From IMG/VR virus record IMGVR_UViG_3300030060_005467, positions 1-24,840 of that record: DNA of 24,840 nucleotides; one strand, 5' to 3'. Below the pieces are notes generated by a model. The model made no database searches. It saw only the letters and a list, made by a program, of their open reading frames with translations, and was not told the DNA's origin. Shown here one piece after another: positions 1 to 9,200 of this stretch; positions within the stretch are counted from its first letter, which is position 1, and each line of letters starts with the position of its first letter. The DNA is from a virus. The position numbers and the translations under genes are program-made.

Positions 1-18
1 AAAATCCTTCGCAAAATC

Positions 19-49
19 AATAAGGAGCTAAATGCCCCTTATTTTAGAT
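19..49 (-). terminator. Hairpin, likely terminator of the 76-2830 minus-strand operon
   Basis: Inverted repeat AATAAGG (19-25) and CCTTATT (37-43), extended inward by GC/GC after one A-C mismatch, with a TAAAT loop. It lies about 30 bases past the last minus-strand stop codon. The U-rich tail on the minus strand is imperfect (ATTTT after a TTG), so termination is plausible but not strong. The rest of 1-75 shows no gene. Confidence 0.5.
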
Positions 50-75
50 CGACTGTCAATCAATTAAATATTACA

Positions 76-267
76 TTAATCAAGCTCTAAAGGTATTTCT
101 AATATTGGATTTTTAATGCCAAGTTCTTTTGCTGACCTTCTCATAGTCTTATCAGCTTCAATCATTTCCTGATAAATCTTTTTATCTTCATCAGTTGCCC
201 AACTTTCTAGCTTTTTACCAGTTTGAGCCATAGCTAATAATTGAACGTATCTTTTGTTAGTAGTCAT
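76..267 (-). CDS. Small unknown phage protein (63 aa)
   Basis: A 63-residue, charged, mostly helical protein with no motif I recognise. Lysines and glutamates dominate, and there is no signal peptide or membrane segment. Its ATG overlaps the TGA of the preceding structural gene in an ATGA arrangement, so it is probably translationally coupled to that gene. It is the last gene of the minus-strand neck/tail unit, immediately before a hairpin. Position in a virion-structure operon hints at a small tail or assembly factor, but nothing in the sequence confirms it. The tight overlap, correct orientation and codon use like its neighbours support it as a real gene. Confidence 0.6.
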   Translation of the reverse strand: MTTNKRYVQLLAMAQTGKKLESWATDEDKKIYQEMIEADKTMRRSAKELGIKNPILEIPLELD

Positions 268-1235
268 GCTTTTGTCTCCTTTAATTTTTGATTTTTTGCC
301 ATTTTTAGTAATCTTTCAATACCATCATCAAATGCGGTATCAACATTAGATGCCTTTGCATATGGATAAGCTCTAACGTGAGCCTCATAGTTATGTCCCA
401 TACTTTTGCAAACAGTACCAACATCAATATTGGCAATCGCTGAATGGGCACCTAAAAAATAATGACCACCTGTAACATCTCTAGCCACCCTACCTTTAAG
501 CGTAGCTAACTTACCTGCACCAGCGGCGTTTATATATTCTGCTTGTGCCCAAAAATGCCATCCGCTATCGGCTTTTGAACCATCTAAGTTTAAAATAGAA
601 GAACTATTAAATTCAAATTCTGCCGATGAGCCTTCGTATAGATAAAGTACTGCACCTTCTGTAACTGACGGTTCAGTTCTTGCGGTAAAGTCTCCGTGTC
701 CCGTTATTTTAAAGAAGAGTGGGTTTGCTCCACTAGTAGTTTTAGTAAGGTCAGTAAATATTTTTCCAGTAGTTGTAGCATTTTTCACACCAGTTCCAGG
801 TAAAAAATGATAAGCAATCTGGTCCTTACCCAAATTAATTTCTTCATATTGCATAGTGGTCACTATTATTGTGTCACCACTTGTAACTCCAGATTCTGCA
901 GCCGATATCGTTTTATAAGGTTTAGTAATATAACCCTTTTGACCGTTGGTGTCATCACCATTTACATAATCAACGTAAGCAATATCACCTAAAACCACAT
1001 CACTTGTAATTCCAGTTATACTAACATTAGTTCCTGTTGAATTATTTATTGTTATTGTCCCAGCACTATACGTTCCACCAGTAACACTGTCGCCAATAAG
1101 GTCCTTTACTGTTCCATCAGTGAATTTAACTGAAGGATGGTTATCATTAGTACTATCTGAAAATAAAGTTATTCTACCACCACTTGGTGTAGTAACATCC
1201 GACTTATCTATGTTTGATATTGTAAATTTTGACAT
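264..1235 (-). CDS. Putative tail fibre/spike-like virion protein with beta-helix start
   Basis: A 323-residue Gly/Thr/Ser-rich protein of phage appendage type. Residues 1-75 carry a motif common at the N-termini of phage tail proteins (a G-G-R-I-T-L-F segment, then K-F-T-D-G-T-V-K-D-L). Around residues 88-125 a YVNGDD segment followed by KPYKTISAAE and SGDTIIV matches the opening turn of right-handed beta-helix proteins (pectate-lyase/DUF1565-like). The remainder is beta-rich and ends in a short Lys-rich helix. It lies 13 bases downstream of the gp15-like gene and overlaps the next small gene by 4 bases, so it belongs to the neck/tail operon. It could be a short fibre, a decoration protein or a spike. 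I see no catalytic residues that would support a depolymerase. Confidence 0.5.
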   Translation of the reverse strand: MSKFTISNIDKSDVTTPSGGRITLFSDSTNDNHPSVKFTDGTVKDLIGDSVTGGTYSAGTITINNSTGTNVSITGITSDVVLGDIAYVDYVNGDDTNGQKGYITKPYKTISAAESGVTSGDTIIVTTMQYEEINLGKDQIAYHFLPGTGVKNATTTGKIFTDLTKTTSGANPLFFKITGHGDFTARTEPSVTEGAVLYLYEGSSAEFEFNSSSILNLDGSKADSGWHFWAQAEYINAAGAGKLATLKGRVARDVTGGHYFLGAHSAIANIDVGTVCKSMGHNYEAHVRAYPYAKASNVDTAFDDGIERLLKMAKNQKLKETKA

Positions 1236-1248
1236 ATCTTTTTTTATT

Positions 1249-2301
1249 TTATATTATATCACCTATTAATGTAAATTTAGCTGCTGTGCCTAAATCTCTA
1301 GTCACACTTATAAATATGCTATCACCAGCGTTTACAATGAAATTATTATTAAAATCTAAACCATTAAATACTTGAACACCATTTACTGATATAAATATGT
1401 TAGTAGTACCCTCAATATTAATAATGTTAGTATATTTTGAATCATATTCAGCAACATAACTAAAATCAGAATTAGCTTGAGGTCTAAATATTACATTATA
1501 AGTAAACGTACCATTACTCTCATTGACAGCACTAGTAACTCTAGGCGTAACAGGCGTCTCAAGTACTTCACCCATAACTAATGCTCTGTTAATTGCTGGA
1601 ACTACTGTAAAATCATCTTCATCAATTACAAAACCTTCCAATACAATCTCAAAGGGTTGTACATAAAACCTTCTGTTTTCAAAATCATCAATATTACTTT
1701 CATCACCAACATTATTTAACAATAAAGGCATTGGATGACCCTTAACCCTAATATAATATTGTATAGAATTAAACGCCTTTAACACCTTTACATTAAACTT
1801 ATTTAAGTCTCTCATTTTATTTGAAAAAATCCTAACTTCATAAGTTATGTCTACAGATGTTGGTTGCGGAACCTTATAAATATCAATACCCTTTCTACCA
1901 CCTTCAAAAGTTGGAACCTTGTAGTATGTGTAATTATTTCTACCTGGTATGTTATATAAACCAGACTGATTATTACCAACTTGTGGATTTGGTTGCCTAA
2001 CTATCGTAATAAAAGGCATTTTAATGTTTTTGTATTTATCGGAATGTTGCCAAGTCTTACTAAATTCAGACCATCTTTGAAGTGTTAAAAATATCACCTC
2101 TACCTTTTCACCATCAATTGTCAGATTTAAATCCTTATCCACAAATTCAATGAAAGACTTATCCATATCCTCATACATAACACCCCTAGGCAAAAACGTA
2201 CCACCCTTACTGAAATCATCAATAAGTTGTTCTCTTCTAGCTAAACCAGTCTTTGGTTTAACTATTCTTATGTTATTTCTAAATCCTTTAGGTAAAGCCA
2301 T
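1249..2301 (-). CDS. Putative tail sheath stabiliser/tail completion protein (T4 gp15-like)
   Basis: A 350-residue protein whose layout matches T4 gp15, the hexameric cap that finishes the contractile tail and docks it to the neck. Visible parallels are: an early 'LPRGVMYED' segment before a long strand-rich stretch; a PFITIVRQPNP segment; a 'PTSVDITYEVRIFSNKMRDLNKF' type core at about residues 145-170, corresponding to the gp15 core of tyrosine/glutamate then 'I-F-T' and an acidic helix; and an 'RRFYVQPFEIVLEGFVID' strand near residues 210-230, corresponding to the gp15 'RRR..W.L.F...G' strand. An extra C-terminal beta domain of about 100 residues (250-350) is longer than in T4. It sits 4 bases after the gp14-like gene, as gp14 and gp15 adjoin in T4. 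The match is by eye only. Confidence 0.5.
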   Translation of the reverse strand: MALPKGFRNNIRIVKPKTGLARREQLIDDFSKGGTFLPRGVMYEDMDKSFIEFVDKDLNLTIDGEKVEVIFLTLQRWSEFSKTWQHSDKYKNIKMPFITIVRQPNPQVGNNQSGLYNIPGRNNYTYYKVPTFEGGRKGIDIYKVPQPTSVDITYEVRIFSNKMRDLNKFNVKVLKAFNSIQYYIRVKGHPMPLLLNNVGDESNIDDFENRRFYVQPFEIVLEGFVIDEDDFTVVPAINRALVMGEVLETPVTPRVTSAVNESNGTFTYNVIFRPQANSDFSYVAEYDSKYTNIINIEGTTNIFISVNGVQVFNGLDFNNNFIVNAGDSIFISVTRDLGTAAKFTLIGDII

Positions 2302-2305
2302 TTAA

Positions 2306-2830
2306 TTAAAGTCCTCTAAATTCTTGTTCGTCAACAGGGGCACACTTAACAGTTCTGTAAGCTCCCTTGTATCCCATTATTGTATGTTTATTATCGTAAT
2401 TTTTAATACCATCATTTGTTACTGAAAAATATCTAACTTCAGTCTCACTTACTGGATAACCTATATAATCACCGTAACTAAGTTCAGTATCAAGCTCAGC
2501 TAATTGAGAACTGTAAATACCAAAAGTTAAATTTCCATCTTGTAAATATCTAAGACTCCCAGCACCGCTATTATACGCCTTATTTTCAGCCTCTTCAAGA
2601 ATCGGTATAACTCTCAATTCCACTGGTGGGAAAAATTTAATACCGTCTTTAGGCGCTTCGCCATATAAATCATCAGAAGCAGTATTCTCTCTATCAACCC
2701 TATATAATATAACAACAAAGTTACCGTCACCTTCAATGGCTTCTCTACCCATTGATATATCTAAATCAAAGTCTTCATTAGAAAAAAACTTGTTTACTCG
2801 ATTTATAGGTATTTTTCTTGGTGTTGACAT
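2306..2830 (-). CDS. Putative neck protein (T4 gp14-like)
   Basis: A 174-residue protein, first gene of the minus-strand neck/tail unit. The C-terminal half has a 'YGDYIGYPVSETEVRYFSV' segment and then 'GYKGAYRTVKCAPVDEQEF', resembling the part of T4 gp14 where a 'GDLIYFPMDN..FEI' strand precedes the conserved beta region. In T4, gp14 with gp13 forms the neck that seals DNA-filled heads and joins them to tails. The gene is followed 4 bases later by the gp15-like gene, matching T4 order. It is shorter than T4 gp14 (256 aa), so this is a distant or reduced relative. A different head-tail connector fold is possible. No signal or membrane segment is seen. The start is the only ATG near the N-terminus and follows an AAAAAGAT tract. 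Confidence 0.4.
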   Translation of the reverse strand: MSTPRKIPINRVNKFFSNEDFDLDISMGREAIEGDGNFVVILYRVDRENTASDDLYGEAPKDGIKFFPPVELRVIPILEEAENKAYNSGAGSLRYLQDGNLTFGIYSSQLAELDTELSYGDYIGYPVSETEVRYFSVTNDGIKNYDNKHTIMGYKGAYRTVKCAPVDEQEFRGL

Positions 2831-2862
2831 ATCTTTTTAGATAAATATTTGAAAATAAGTAA

Positions 2863-2870
2863 TAATTATA
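2863..2870 (-). promoter_or_regulatory. Weak late-type promoter candidate for the 2830-76 unit
   Basis: On the minus strand TATAATTA stands 32 bases before the ATG at 2830. It is one mismatch from the T4 late box TATAAATA found elsewhere in this window, at a similar distance from its gene. One short AT-rich box is weak evidence on its own. Confidence 0.2.
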
Positions 2871-2876
2871 AAACAC

Positions 2877-2906
2877 TTGATTTTTTATTAAAATTCAATA
2901 CCTTTG
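2877..2906 (+). promoter_or_regulatory. Bacteroidota-type promoter for the helicase gene
   Basis: TTG at 2877-2879 and TACCTTTG at 2899-2906 are separated by exactly 19 bases, matching the Bacteroidota primary-sigma consensus TTG-N19-TAnnTTTG. Transcription would begin about 7 bases after the box, leaving a leader of roughly 25 bases before the ATG at 2937. It fires away from the neck operon on the other strand. This is the best-matching promoter in the window and the main sequence evidence for the host group. Confidence 0.8.
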
Positions 2907-2936
2907 TAAGTAATAAAACCTTTAACAAGTTAGATA

Positions 2937-4802
2937 ATGGACTTAAGTGATATTAATAGTGTGAAAGCAATTACCATACTAAAAGAGTATGAAGGTAAAA
3001 ACCCATATATTAAAAAATTAAAACTTAAACTAGAAAAAAACAACAAGTTGTTACTAACTAACAACCAATCTAATTATATTGTAAACAATCATGAGTTCAA
3101 ACCAAAAGCAATCAATAAGATTATAAGTATAACCAATTACTTAGGTGAAGAACTAAAAAAATCAGAACAACTAACCTTTACACCAGAAAAAATTCTAATA
3201 GAATATCTGTTAGCTGATAACGATAAAACTTTTCACGTTTATGGTAAAGTAAAAAGAAATCAAAAAAATAGTGAAATGTACTTTATACCTAAGTCACAAA
3301 TTTTAGATGATTTCTTATTTGAAGAAAAAGAAGTAGAAGTTGATTTTGAAAAGTATACAAAATTAGATACATTCGTATTAGATGATGGTACTGTGGGTAG
3401 AACACCATATGAACATCAAGTAGCTGGTATTAAATTTCTACTATCTAGAGATGGTTGTCTTTTGGCCGATGACATGGGTTTGGGTAAGACTTATCAATCA
3501 ATTATCGCTGCGTTAGAGAGTGGTGCCGAAAAGATACTTATCGTTTGTCCTACATCTATGAAAATAACTTGGGAAAGAGAAATAAACCACTTCCAATGTT
3601 TTGACACCGCAATTGTTAAAGACGGTAAAAAATGGGAAGAAGATAAATTTACCATAATCAATTACGATATACTTAAGAATTATCATGTAATTCCTGGTGT
3701 TGATATACCAAAGGATGATATATGTTGGGAGAATCAAAAACTAGTAATGGGTAATTTTGACTTAATCATTATGGATGAGGCACATAAGTTAAAAAACCAT
3801 AAGAGTAAGAGAGGGGCTATAATGAAAGACATCTGTACTAACTATGGTGATAAAAAGGTTTGGCTTTTAAGCGGTACCCCTGTAGCTAATAGACCTATGG
3901 ATTACTATAACTTATTAGCACTTATAGGTTCACCAATAGTAGCTAACTGGAAACACTATGTTATACGTTACTGTGACGGTAGACAAATCACCACTACACT
4001 TAAAAACGGATACAAAAAGAAAGTATGGCTTACTAATGGCTCTAGTAACCTAGAAGAATTAGCGCTGAAGACTAAAAACGTATACCTAAGAAGACTTAAG
4101 ACTGAAATAGGTGATATGCCTGAAAAGAATATCTCACCTACCTATCATAAGTTTACGGATAAGCAATGGGATACATATAATGAATTATGGGAAGAATACT
4201 TAGTTGAAAGAAAGAAAAAAAAGAAACGTGGAGAACCAGATAGAGATTTAGTTGAGTTAGGTTTACTTAGAAAATTTGTAGCAATGCAAGCAATCCCAGA
4301 AACTATTGATTTAGCTGAAGACATTATTGAACAAGAAAATAAGGTTATTATCTTTACCAACTTTACTGAGGAATTAATGGAATTACAAAAACACTTTGGT
4401 GATAAATGTGTTGTACACCATGGTAGCATGAGTGATTCTGAAAAACAAATATCAGTTGATAGATTTCAAAATAGTGATAAAGTAGAGGTCTTTATTGGTA
4501 ACATTATCTCTGCTGGTGTCGGTATTACCCTAACTAAGGCTACTCACGTCATCTTTAATTCATTCGATTGGGTTCCAGGTAACAATGAGCAAGCTGAAGA
4601 TAGAGCGTACCGTATAGGTCAAAAGAATAACGTTACGGTCTACTATCAATTATTTGAGAATACAGTATCGGTTAGAATGTGGCGAACACTTAAACAAAAA
4701 CAAAATGTAATCGACACAATAATGGGTGAAAAAGAAATTGATGAAGAAGCGGTTATGGAAATAATGTTTGAAGAAATACTAAATGATTATGAAGAGAGTT
4801 AG
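2937..4802 (+). CDS. SNF2-family DEAD/H helicase (ATP-dependent DNA translocase)
   Basis: A 621-residue SNF2-type ATPase expected to translocate on double-stranded DNA in replication, recombination or remodelling. The RecA-like core is complete: a Q-like 'PYEHQ' region near 160; Walker A DDMGLGKT at 178-185; motif Ia 'IVCPTSM'; DEAH box at 280-283; motif III SGTP at 312-315; a C-lobe with 'KVIIFTNF'; motif V 'GNIISAGVGITLTKA'; and motif VI QAEDRAYRIGQ at 552-562. The 'NEQAEDRAYRIGQ' form is diagnostic of SNF2/SMARCAL1-like proteins rather than UvsW. Residues 1-150 are Lys-rich and match nothing I recognise; they may be a DNA-binding or partner domain. The gene has its own host-type promoter and overlaps the glutaredoxin gene by 20 bases. 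T4-like phages more often carry UvsW, so this may substitute for it. Confidence 0.93.
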   Translation: MDLSDINSVKAITILKEYEGKNPYIKKLKLKLEKNNKLLLTNNQSNYIVNNHEFKPKAINKIISITNYLGEELKKSEQLTFTPEKILIEYLLADNDKTFHVYGKVKRNQKNSEMYFIPKSQILDDFLFEEKEVEVDFEKYTKLDTFVLDDGTVGRTPYEHQVAGIKFLLSRDGCLLADDMGLGKTYQSIIAALESGAEKILIVCPTSMKITWEREINHFQCFDTAIVKDGKKWEEDKFTIINYDILKNYHVIPGVDIPKDDICWENQKLVMGNFDLIIMDEAHKLKNHKSKRGAIMKDICTNYGDKKVWLLSGTPVANRPMDYYNLLALIGSPIVANWKHYVIRYCDGRQITTTLKNGYKKKVWLTNGSSNLEELALKTKNVYLRRLKTEIGDMPEKNISPTYHKFTDKQWDTYNELWEEYLVERKKKKKRGEPDRDLVELGLLRKFVAMQAIPETIDLAEDIIEQENKVIIFTNFTEELMELQKHFGDKCVVHHGSMSDSEKQISVDRFQNSDKVEVFIGNIISAGVGITLTKATHVIFNSFDWVPGNNEQAEDRAYRIGQKNNVTVYYQLFENTVSVRMWRTLKQKQNVIDTIMGEKEIDEEAVMEIMFEEILNDYEES

Positions 4803-5052
4803 ATTATACGGTTATGATGATTGTCCCTATTGTCAAGAACTAAAAGAACTTTACGAAAAAAACAACATAGAATTCACTTACATCGATGTTGAAAACCCTA
4901 AGTATAAAGAAGAGTTTAAAAAAGTTATGGAAATAGGTAAAACTGATAGTGTACCTATAGTATTGGTTAATAAAACAATACTCGCACCCGAAAACAGCTT
5001 TAAAACGATAAATGAAGCCCTACTATTAACAAATAAATTCCTTAATGACTAA
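4783..5052 (+). CDS. Glutaredoxin
   Basis: An 89-residue thioredoxin-fold redox protein. The strand 'RVRLYGYDDCPYC' places a dithiol CPYC active site at residues 14-17, followed by a helix. A 'TDSVPIVLVN' segment holds the cis-proline that positions the substrate, and a 'KTINEALLL' C-terminal helix follows. Length and motif order match classical glutaredoxins. Phage glutaredoxins usually supply electrons to ribonucleotide reductase, which is not in this window. The start overlaps the 3' end of the helicase gene in another frame, and a second in-frame ATG at 4789 gives an almost identical protein, so the exact start is uncertain. The overlap implies co-transcription from the helicase promoter and probably translational coupling. 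Confidence 0.9.
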   Translation: MIMKRVRLYGYDDCPYCQELKELYEKNNIEFTYIDVENPKYKEEFKKVMEIGKTDSVPIVLVNKTILAPENSFKTINEALLLTNKFLND

Positions 5053-5070
5053 GATTACTAATTTATCATA

Positions 5071-5086
5071 TATTTATTAATAAATA
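5071..5086. promoter_or_regulatory. 16-base perfect palindrome just upstream of the gp13-like gene
   Basis: TATTTATTAATAAATA reads the same on both strands. Its right half, AATAAATA, is one base from the TATAAATA late box and ends 6 bases before the ATG at 5093. It may be a late promoter for the neck gene, an operator, or chance in AT-rich DNA. Confidence 0.3.
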
Positions 5087-5092
5087 GATATT

Positions 5093-6235
5093 ATGAGTGT
5101 TAGCAACGAAGATAAAAGTAGAATTTACGAACAGTTGAGAGTATCTTTAGGTGCTCCATTAAGACAAATTGAGCTTACTGATGATATGTTGTGTACTCTT
5201 CTTGGTATTGCTATAGAGGATTATTCACAATATATTGGTGAATGGCTTATAGAACATCAATGGCAGTCACTATTAGGTAAGAGTGTTGATACAACAGACA
5301 TGGCTTTCGCACTAAGTGTTAGAGACTTTGACTTCATGACACAATACACATACGCTTACTCCAAACAAGTTGGTTTACAAGCTAGAGGACCTTGGGAACT
5401 TAAAAAAGACTATATTGACCTAGAAGCAGGTAGACAAAACTATGTCATACCAGCAGGTAGAGAAATAAATGAAGTTCTTTGGATTACCCCTCCAACCACA
5501 AACATGGCTCTTTTTGCAAATTACGGAGGTATAGACTACGGATTTGCTGGCGGGTTTGGACAAATGGGTAGTAGCGGCGGTGGTGGTTACGGATTAGGTG
5601 GTAATGGAGGTTACTATATATCACCAGCTTACGACATACTACTTACTGCATCAGATTTAAATCTAAAAAATAGAATACTAAGAAGTGAATTAGTATATAA
5701 ACTAACAGCTGGACCAAACGGAACAAGAATATTACACCTATTAAGTGTTCCAGGCTCTAAACTTAGTTTTGGTCACGGTATTGGTGGTGCTGGGAGTACT
5801 ATCGGTTTAAATGGGTGTCAAGTATGGTATCACTATTACGATACAACTAGTGATAATGTAGAAGATTGTAGAAATGAAAATTCAGACATTATAAAATTAC
5901 CAAACGAAGTTCCGTTAGCCAAATTAGACTTTTCTAAATTTAACGAACCTACTAAAGTTTTAATAAGACAGTTATTTGTAGCTGAAGCAAAAAGAGCTTT
6001 AGGTAGAACTAGAGGTAAATTTGGAGGTATTGTAGGTCCACCTGAAGCAGAAAGAACCATGGACTTTGATACATTACTTTCAGAAGGTAATGAAGAAAGA
6101 AAAGCGATACTTGAACGTTTAGACACTAGACTAGAAAGATTGTCAACAACTAAACAAATTGAAAGGGCAGCTAACGAATCTGAACAATTAAACAAACACT
6201 TAAAATATAGACCACTAGGGTTTTACTTAAAATAA
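5093..6235 (+). CDS. Putative neck/head-completion protein (T4 gp13-like)
   Basis: A 380-residue protein with the layout of gp13-type neck proteins, which close the portal after packaging. An N-terminal helical segment (1-65) with 'LRVSLGAPLRQIELTDDML' is followed by a 'DLEAGRQNYVIPAGREINEVLWI' strand (109-131), the position where gp13 relatives carry a 'VLPI' strand before a disordered loop. A later 'YDILLTASDLNLKNRILRSELVY' helix leads to a beta region with 'VWYHYYDTT'. Towards the end 'LFVAEAKRALGRTRGKFGG' plus an acidic helix parallels the gp13 'K.QWG.NL.KF.G' segment. Residues 145-173 are an unusual Gly-rich loop. It lies 40 bases after glutaredoxin, ends at a strong terminator, and is on the opposite strand from the gp14/gp15-like genes. 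Confidence 0.55.
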   Translation: MSVSNEDKSRIYEQLRVSLGAPLRQIELTDDMLCTLLGIAIEDYSQYIGEWLIEHQWQSLLGKSVDTTDMAFALSVRDFDFMTQYTYAYSKQVGLQARGPWELKKDYIDLEAGRQNYVIPAGREINEVLWITPPTTNMALFANYGGIDYGFAGGFGQMGSSGGGGYGLGGNGGYYISPAYDILLTASDLNLKNRILRSELVYKLTAGPNGTRILHLLSVPGSKLSFGHGIGGAGSTIGLNGCQVWYHYYDTTSDNVEDCRNENSDIIKLPNEVPLAKLDFSKFNEPTKVLIRQLFVAEAKRALGRTRGKFGGIVGPPEAERTMDFDTLLSEGNEERKAILERLDTRLERLSTTKQIERAANESEQLNKHLKYRPLGFYLK

Positions 6236-6236
6236 C

Positions 6237-6261
6237 AAAGGGAGCAACGCTCCCTTTTTTT
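6237..6261. terminator. Rho-independent terminator between convergent genes
   Basis: A perfect 9-base stem AAAGGGAGC (6237-6245) / GCTCCCTTT (6249-6257) with an AAC loop, running into a T-tract on the plus strand. It begins 2 bases after the neck-gene stop and touches the stop codon of the convergent polymerase gene. It should stop plus-strand transcripts efficiently. On the minus strand the trailing sequence TTTGTTATTTT could also allow termination, so it probably works in both directions. Confidence 0.92.
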
Positions 6262-9200
6262 ATGGTTTAATTATTAAATCATCTGGGTTTTGATTCTTAA
6301 CTGTCTCTAGGTTTTTAATACGTTGTTTAATACTAGCAACGGCTTCTTTAGTCGTTCTACAAGCTTTATAGTAATCAACTTTACCTTCCTTAACTATATA
6401 TTTCTCAACCCAATAACCATCAAGAACCTCAATCCAACCATCATCCTTTAATAACTTAATATCATTATCAACTTCTTCCATTTCACTTTCTGCATTATAA
6501 ATGTCCTCTAACCACATACCATATTTATCATTATTATTAACATCTTCAAGGGTTTCGTAATATCGATTACGCTTTATTGCTAAATCCTCATATTTGAAAA
6601 TATCCTTAAAGTCAGCTAATTTAATATCCCATTCTTTTGAGTTAAAATAAAAGTCTCCATTATCATCTTTAACCAAACTAACAAAACTAAGTTCTTTAGG
6701 TAATTTATTTTTAGACCTCAAGGCATCATAGTCCGAAACCTCAAGCCTTTTAAATACATCATTTATTAATTTAGACTCTTTATTTATACCTTCAGCCCTC
6801 TTAATTCTTTCTCTTTCTTTCCAGTCATCTCTAAGGTTAATCCACTCACCATACTCCATAAAGTTAGGGATTTTATTAACAGAATCCCAGAACCTAATCT
6901 CTCTATCTTCCATTTTCATAAGGTCCTCATGATAGTCATCTTGGTCTGATGGGTCAAACGGTTTACCAGCAATTAACTCACATTGTTTTTTAGTAAAAAC
7001 ATTCTTCTCATCTAACTTAACAACCTTAGTCTTTTTATCTTTATATACTGTTCTAATAATGTCAGACCTTATTTCAGTATCAAAACAAACCAATAATGGT
7101 TTAATTCTTTTATTAAAACTATCTAAATATTTAGCAACATTATATTCATCGGTAGTAAATTCTGGATTATTTTCAATTTCTTCTTTTGGTAACAACTTAC
7201 AGTTAAATAATATTTCTATGTTTCCATTTTCCTTATCTGTAACCTTTTTAATATCACTATGGGACTTAGCTGTACCAGTATTAACATAATAGATTATATC
7301 ACCTAAATCCACACTTAAATCATGCATTTCTACCAACTCCATATGAGCCTGTCTAGACTTATAATTACCAGCTTTATTCTTTTGTTTACAATAAACATTT
7401 ACATAATTATCTCTAGTCATCTTAACCTTAGACTTAGAAGCTATTTTTAAAACTGGAATCCTATAATTATAAATATCCTCAACAGTTTTATGATATAACT
7501 CTATAAATTCATAACCCTTACCATATAATAATAGCTTAACACCTTCATTTATAAATTCTTCTATATAAACAGGCATAGCCTTAGATTTAAGTGAGTTACC
7601 AACAAGTTTAACCTTACCGTCAATAAGGTTACCATAGTTCTTTCTAGCAAAGTTAATAGTAGATTCACATATATCATCTATATCTAACCCCATTCTACCT
7701 TCCATGTATTTTTCATTAAACTCAGCTAAAACGGCATCAATACCTTTAAGTACTTGACCCTTTTCATAATGCTCAGTCTTCCAATGCGAAGCTTGGCAAA
7801 CATACTCAACATCATCAACAGAATCTGGTATAGAAAAGTTAAATCCATCCGTATCACCCACTAACGCTCTAAATTTATATTTATCGGTGAAATGCTTAAC
7901 CATTAACCTTAATGACTGTCTACCCCTACACGTTGTTTCTTCAGCACAATCTGAATCACCCCAATTAAATATATAAGGGGCACCATAAGCACCAAAGAAT
8001 GAGTTAGCCAAAATCTTCAATGGTAATTGTTTTTTATCGTAATCAGAAGCTAATTTTTTATTATAGCTAATCATTTCTTCAGCTTTAGCTATTCTTTCTG
8101 GCGTTAACTTATGTATATTTTTATCTAAAAGTTTCTGTAATCTTTTAGCCTCGGATTTATGTTTACCTGTAAGAAATTTAAACTCATCCCGTTTATCAAC
8201 AATATATGTCAATAAACCTTCCATAACGCCAGATATATCCAAATCTGGGAATATACCCCAAGTAAGTTGTGTTTTTGGATATAAGGCTGCGAAATCCAGC
8301 TTAACAACCCTCTTAGCATAACCAACCTCAATCAACCTAGCAAGACCACCGACAAATTTTCTTTTCTTTTCTAAATCAGGCACAGCCAGTTCATTCTCAT
8401 ATGACCAAGCAGCCATGATTAACTTCCACTGTCCAGCAGTACCCATAGTAGAACTTCTCATGTAAGAAGTAGGTAACAATTTAGCTATTAAATAAGCAGC
8501 TTGGTTATATATCCCATCAATTTGTTCAGTCTCCCAAAGGTCATCCAATAAATATCTTTGAACTATGTAATCACCCCTCTTAATCTCATAACCCTCTTTT
8601 AAAGGATTATCTTCAGTTATCTTATACCAATCACCATTAGCATCATTAAAAGCATGGTCTGACTTATCTAACCAAGTCTTATTGATTATATTACCAGGAA
8701 CATAAACTCTATTCTGTTTAGCCACACCAGAATACTCCGTAATATACTTAAGACCCCAAGATTTAATATCTGAATTTATAGCTTGCGCTCTACGAACAGA
8801 ATGTGATATATCTAGGATATTATAACCCCACATATAAGTCTGTTTATAATACTCTTGTTCACCACCAAGTTTTATTATAGCATCTTTCCACCTTATCTTA
8901 GATTTAGGTTTTAAGGTTTTAGCTATCTTTGTAATATCCAAACCTAATCTATCACATCTTTTTTGAAAAAATGGCCAATCAAAGTTTTCAGAGTTATATG
9001 CGGTTATTATATCTGGAACTAATTCACTAATAATAGAGAAAAACTTTTTTATATTGTACCTCTCAGAATCTCTTTTTTCTTTAGGCGTATCACCCAAGGT
9101 TTCTAATACAACCTCATACCCTTTATTATCTCTAATACCTATTTGAAATATCGCATCATTATCAGCGTCTAACCCTTCTGTTTCAAGGTCAAACTGAAAT

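Noticed and set aside
1307-1314. Intragenic TATAAATA boxes (also near 1389, 1875, 6781, 12513, 15463)
   Set aside because: An 8-base A/T motif is expected several times by chance in 25 kb of this composition; these lie inside coding sequence with no gene start at a suitable distance.
4145-4429. Minus-strand open frame of 94 codons in the helicase gene
   Set aside because: Antisense shadow within a well-conserved SNF2 C-lobe; low-complexity Phe/Ser-rich product.
5836-6195. Minus-strand open frame of 119 codons in the gp13-like gene
   Set aside because: Antisense of a Lys/Glu-rich helical region; no promoter or translation signal, and it lies against the terminator.
7059-7289. Plus-strand open frame of 76 codons in the polymerase gene
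   Set aside because: Antisense shadow of the polymerase C-terminal half, no supporting signal.
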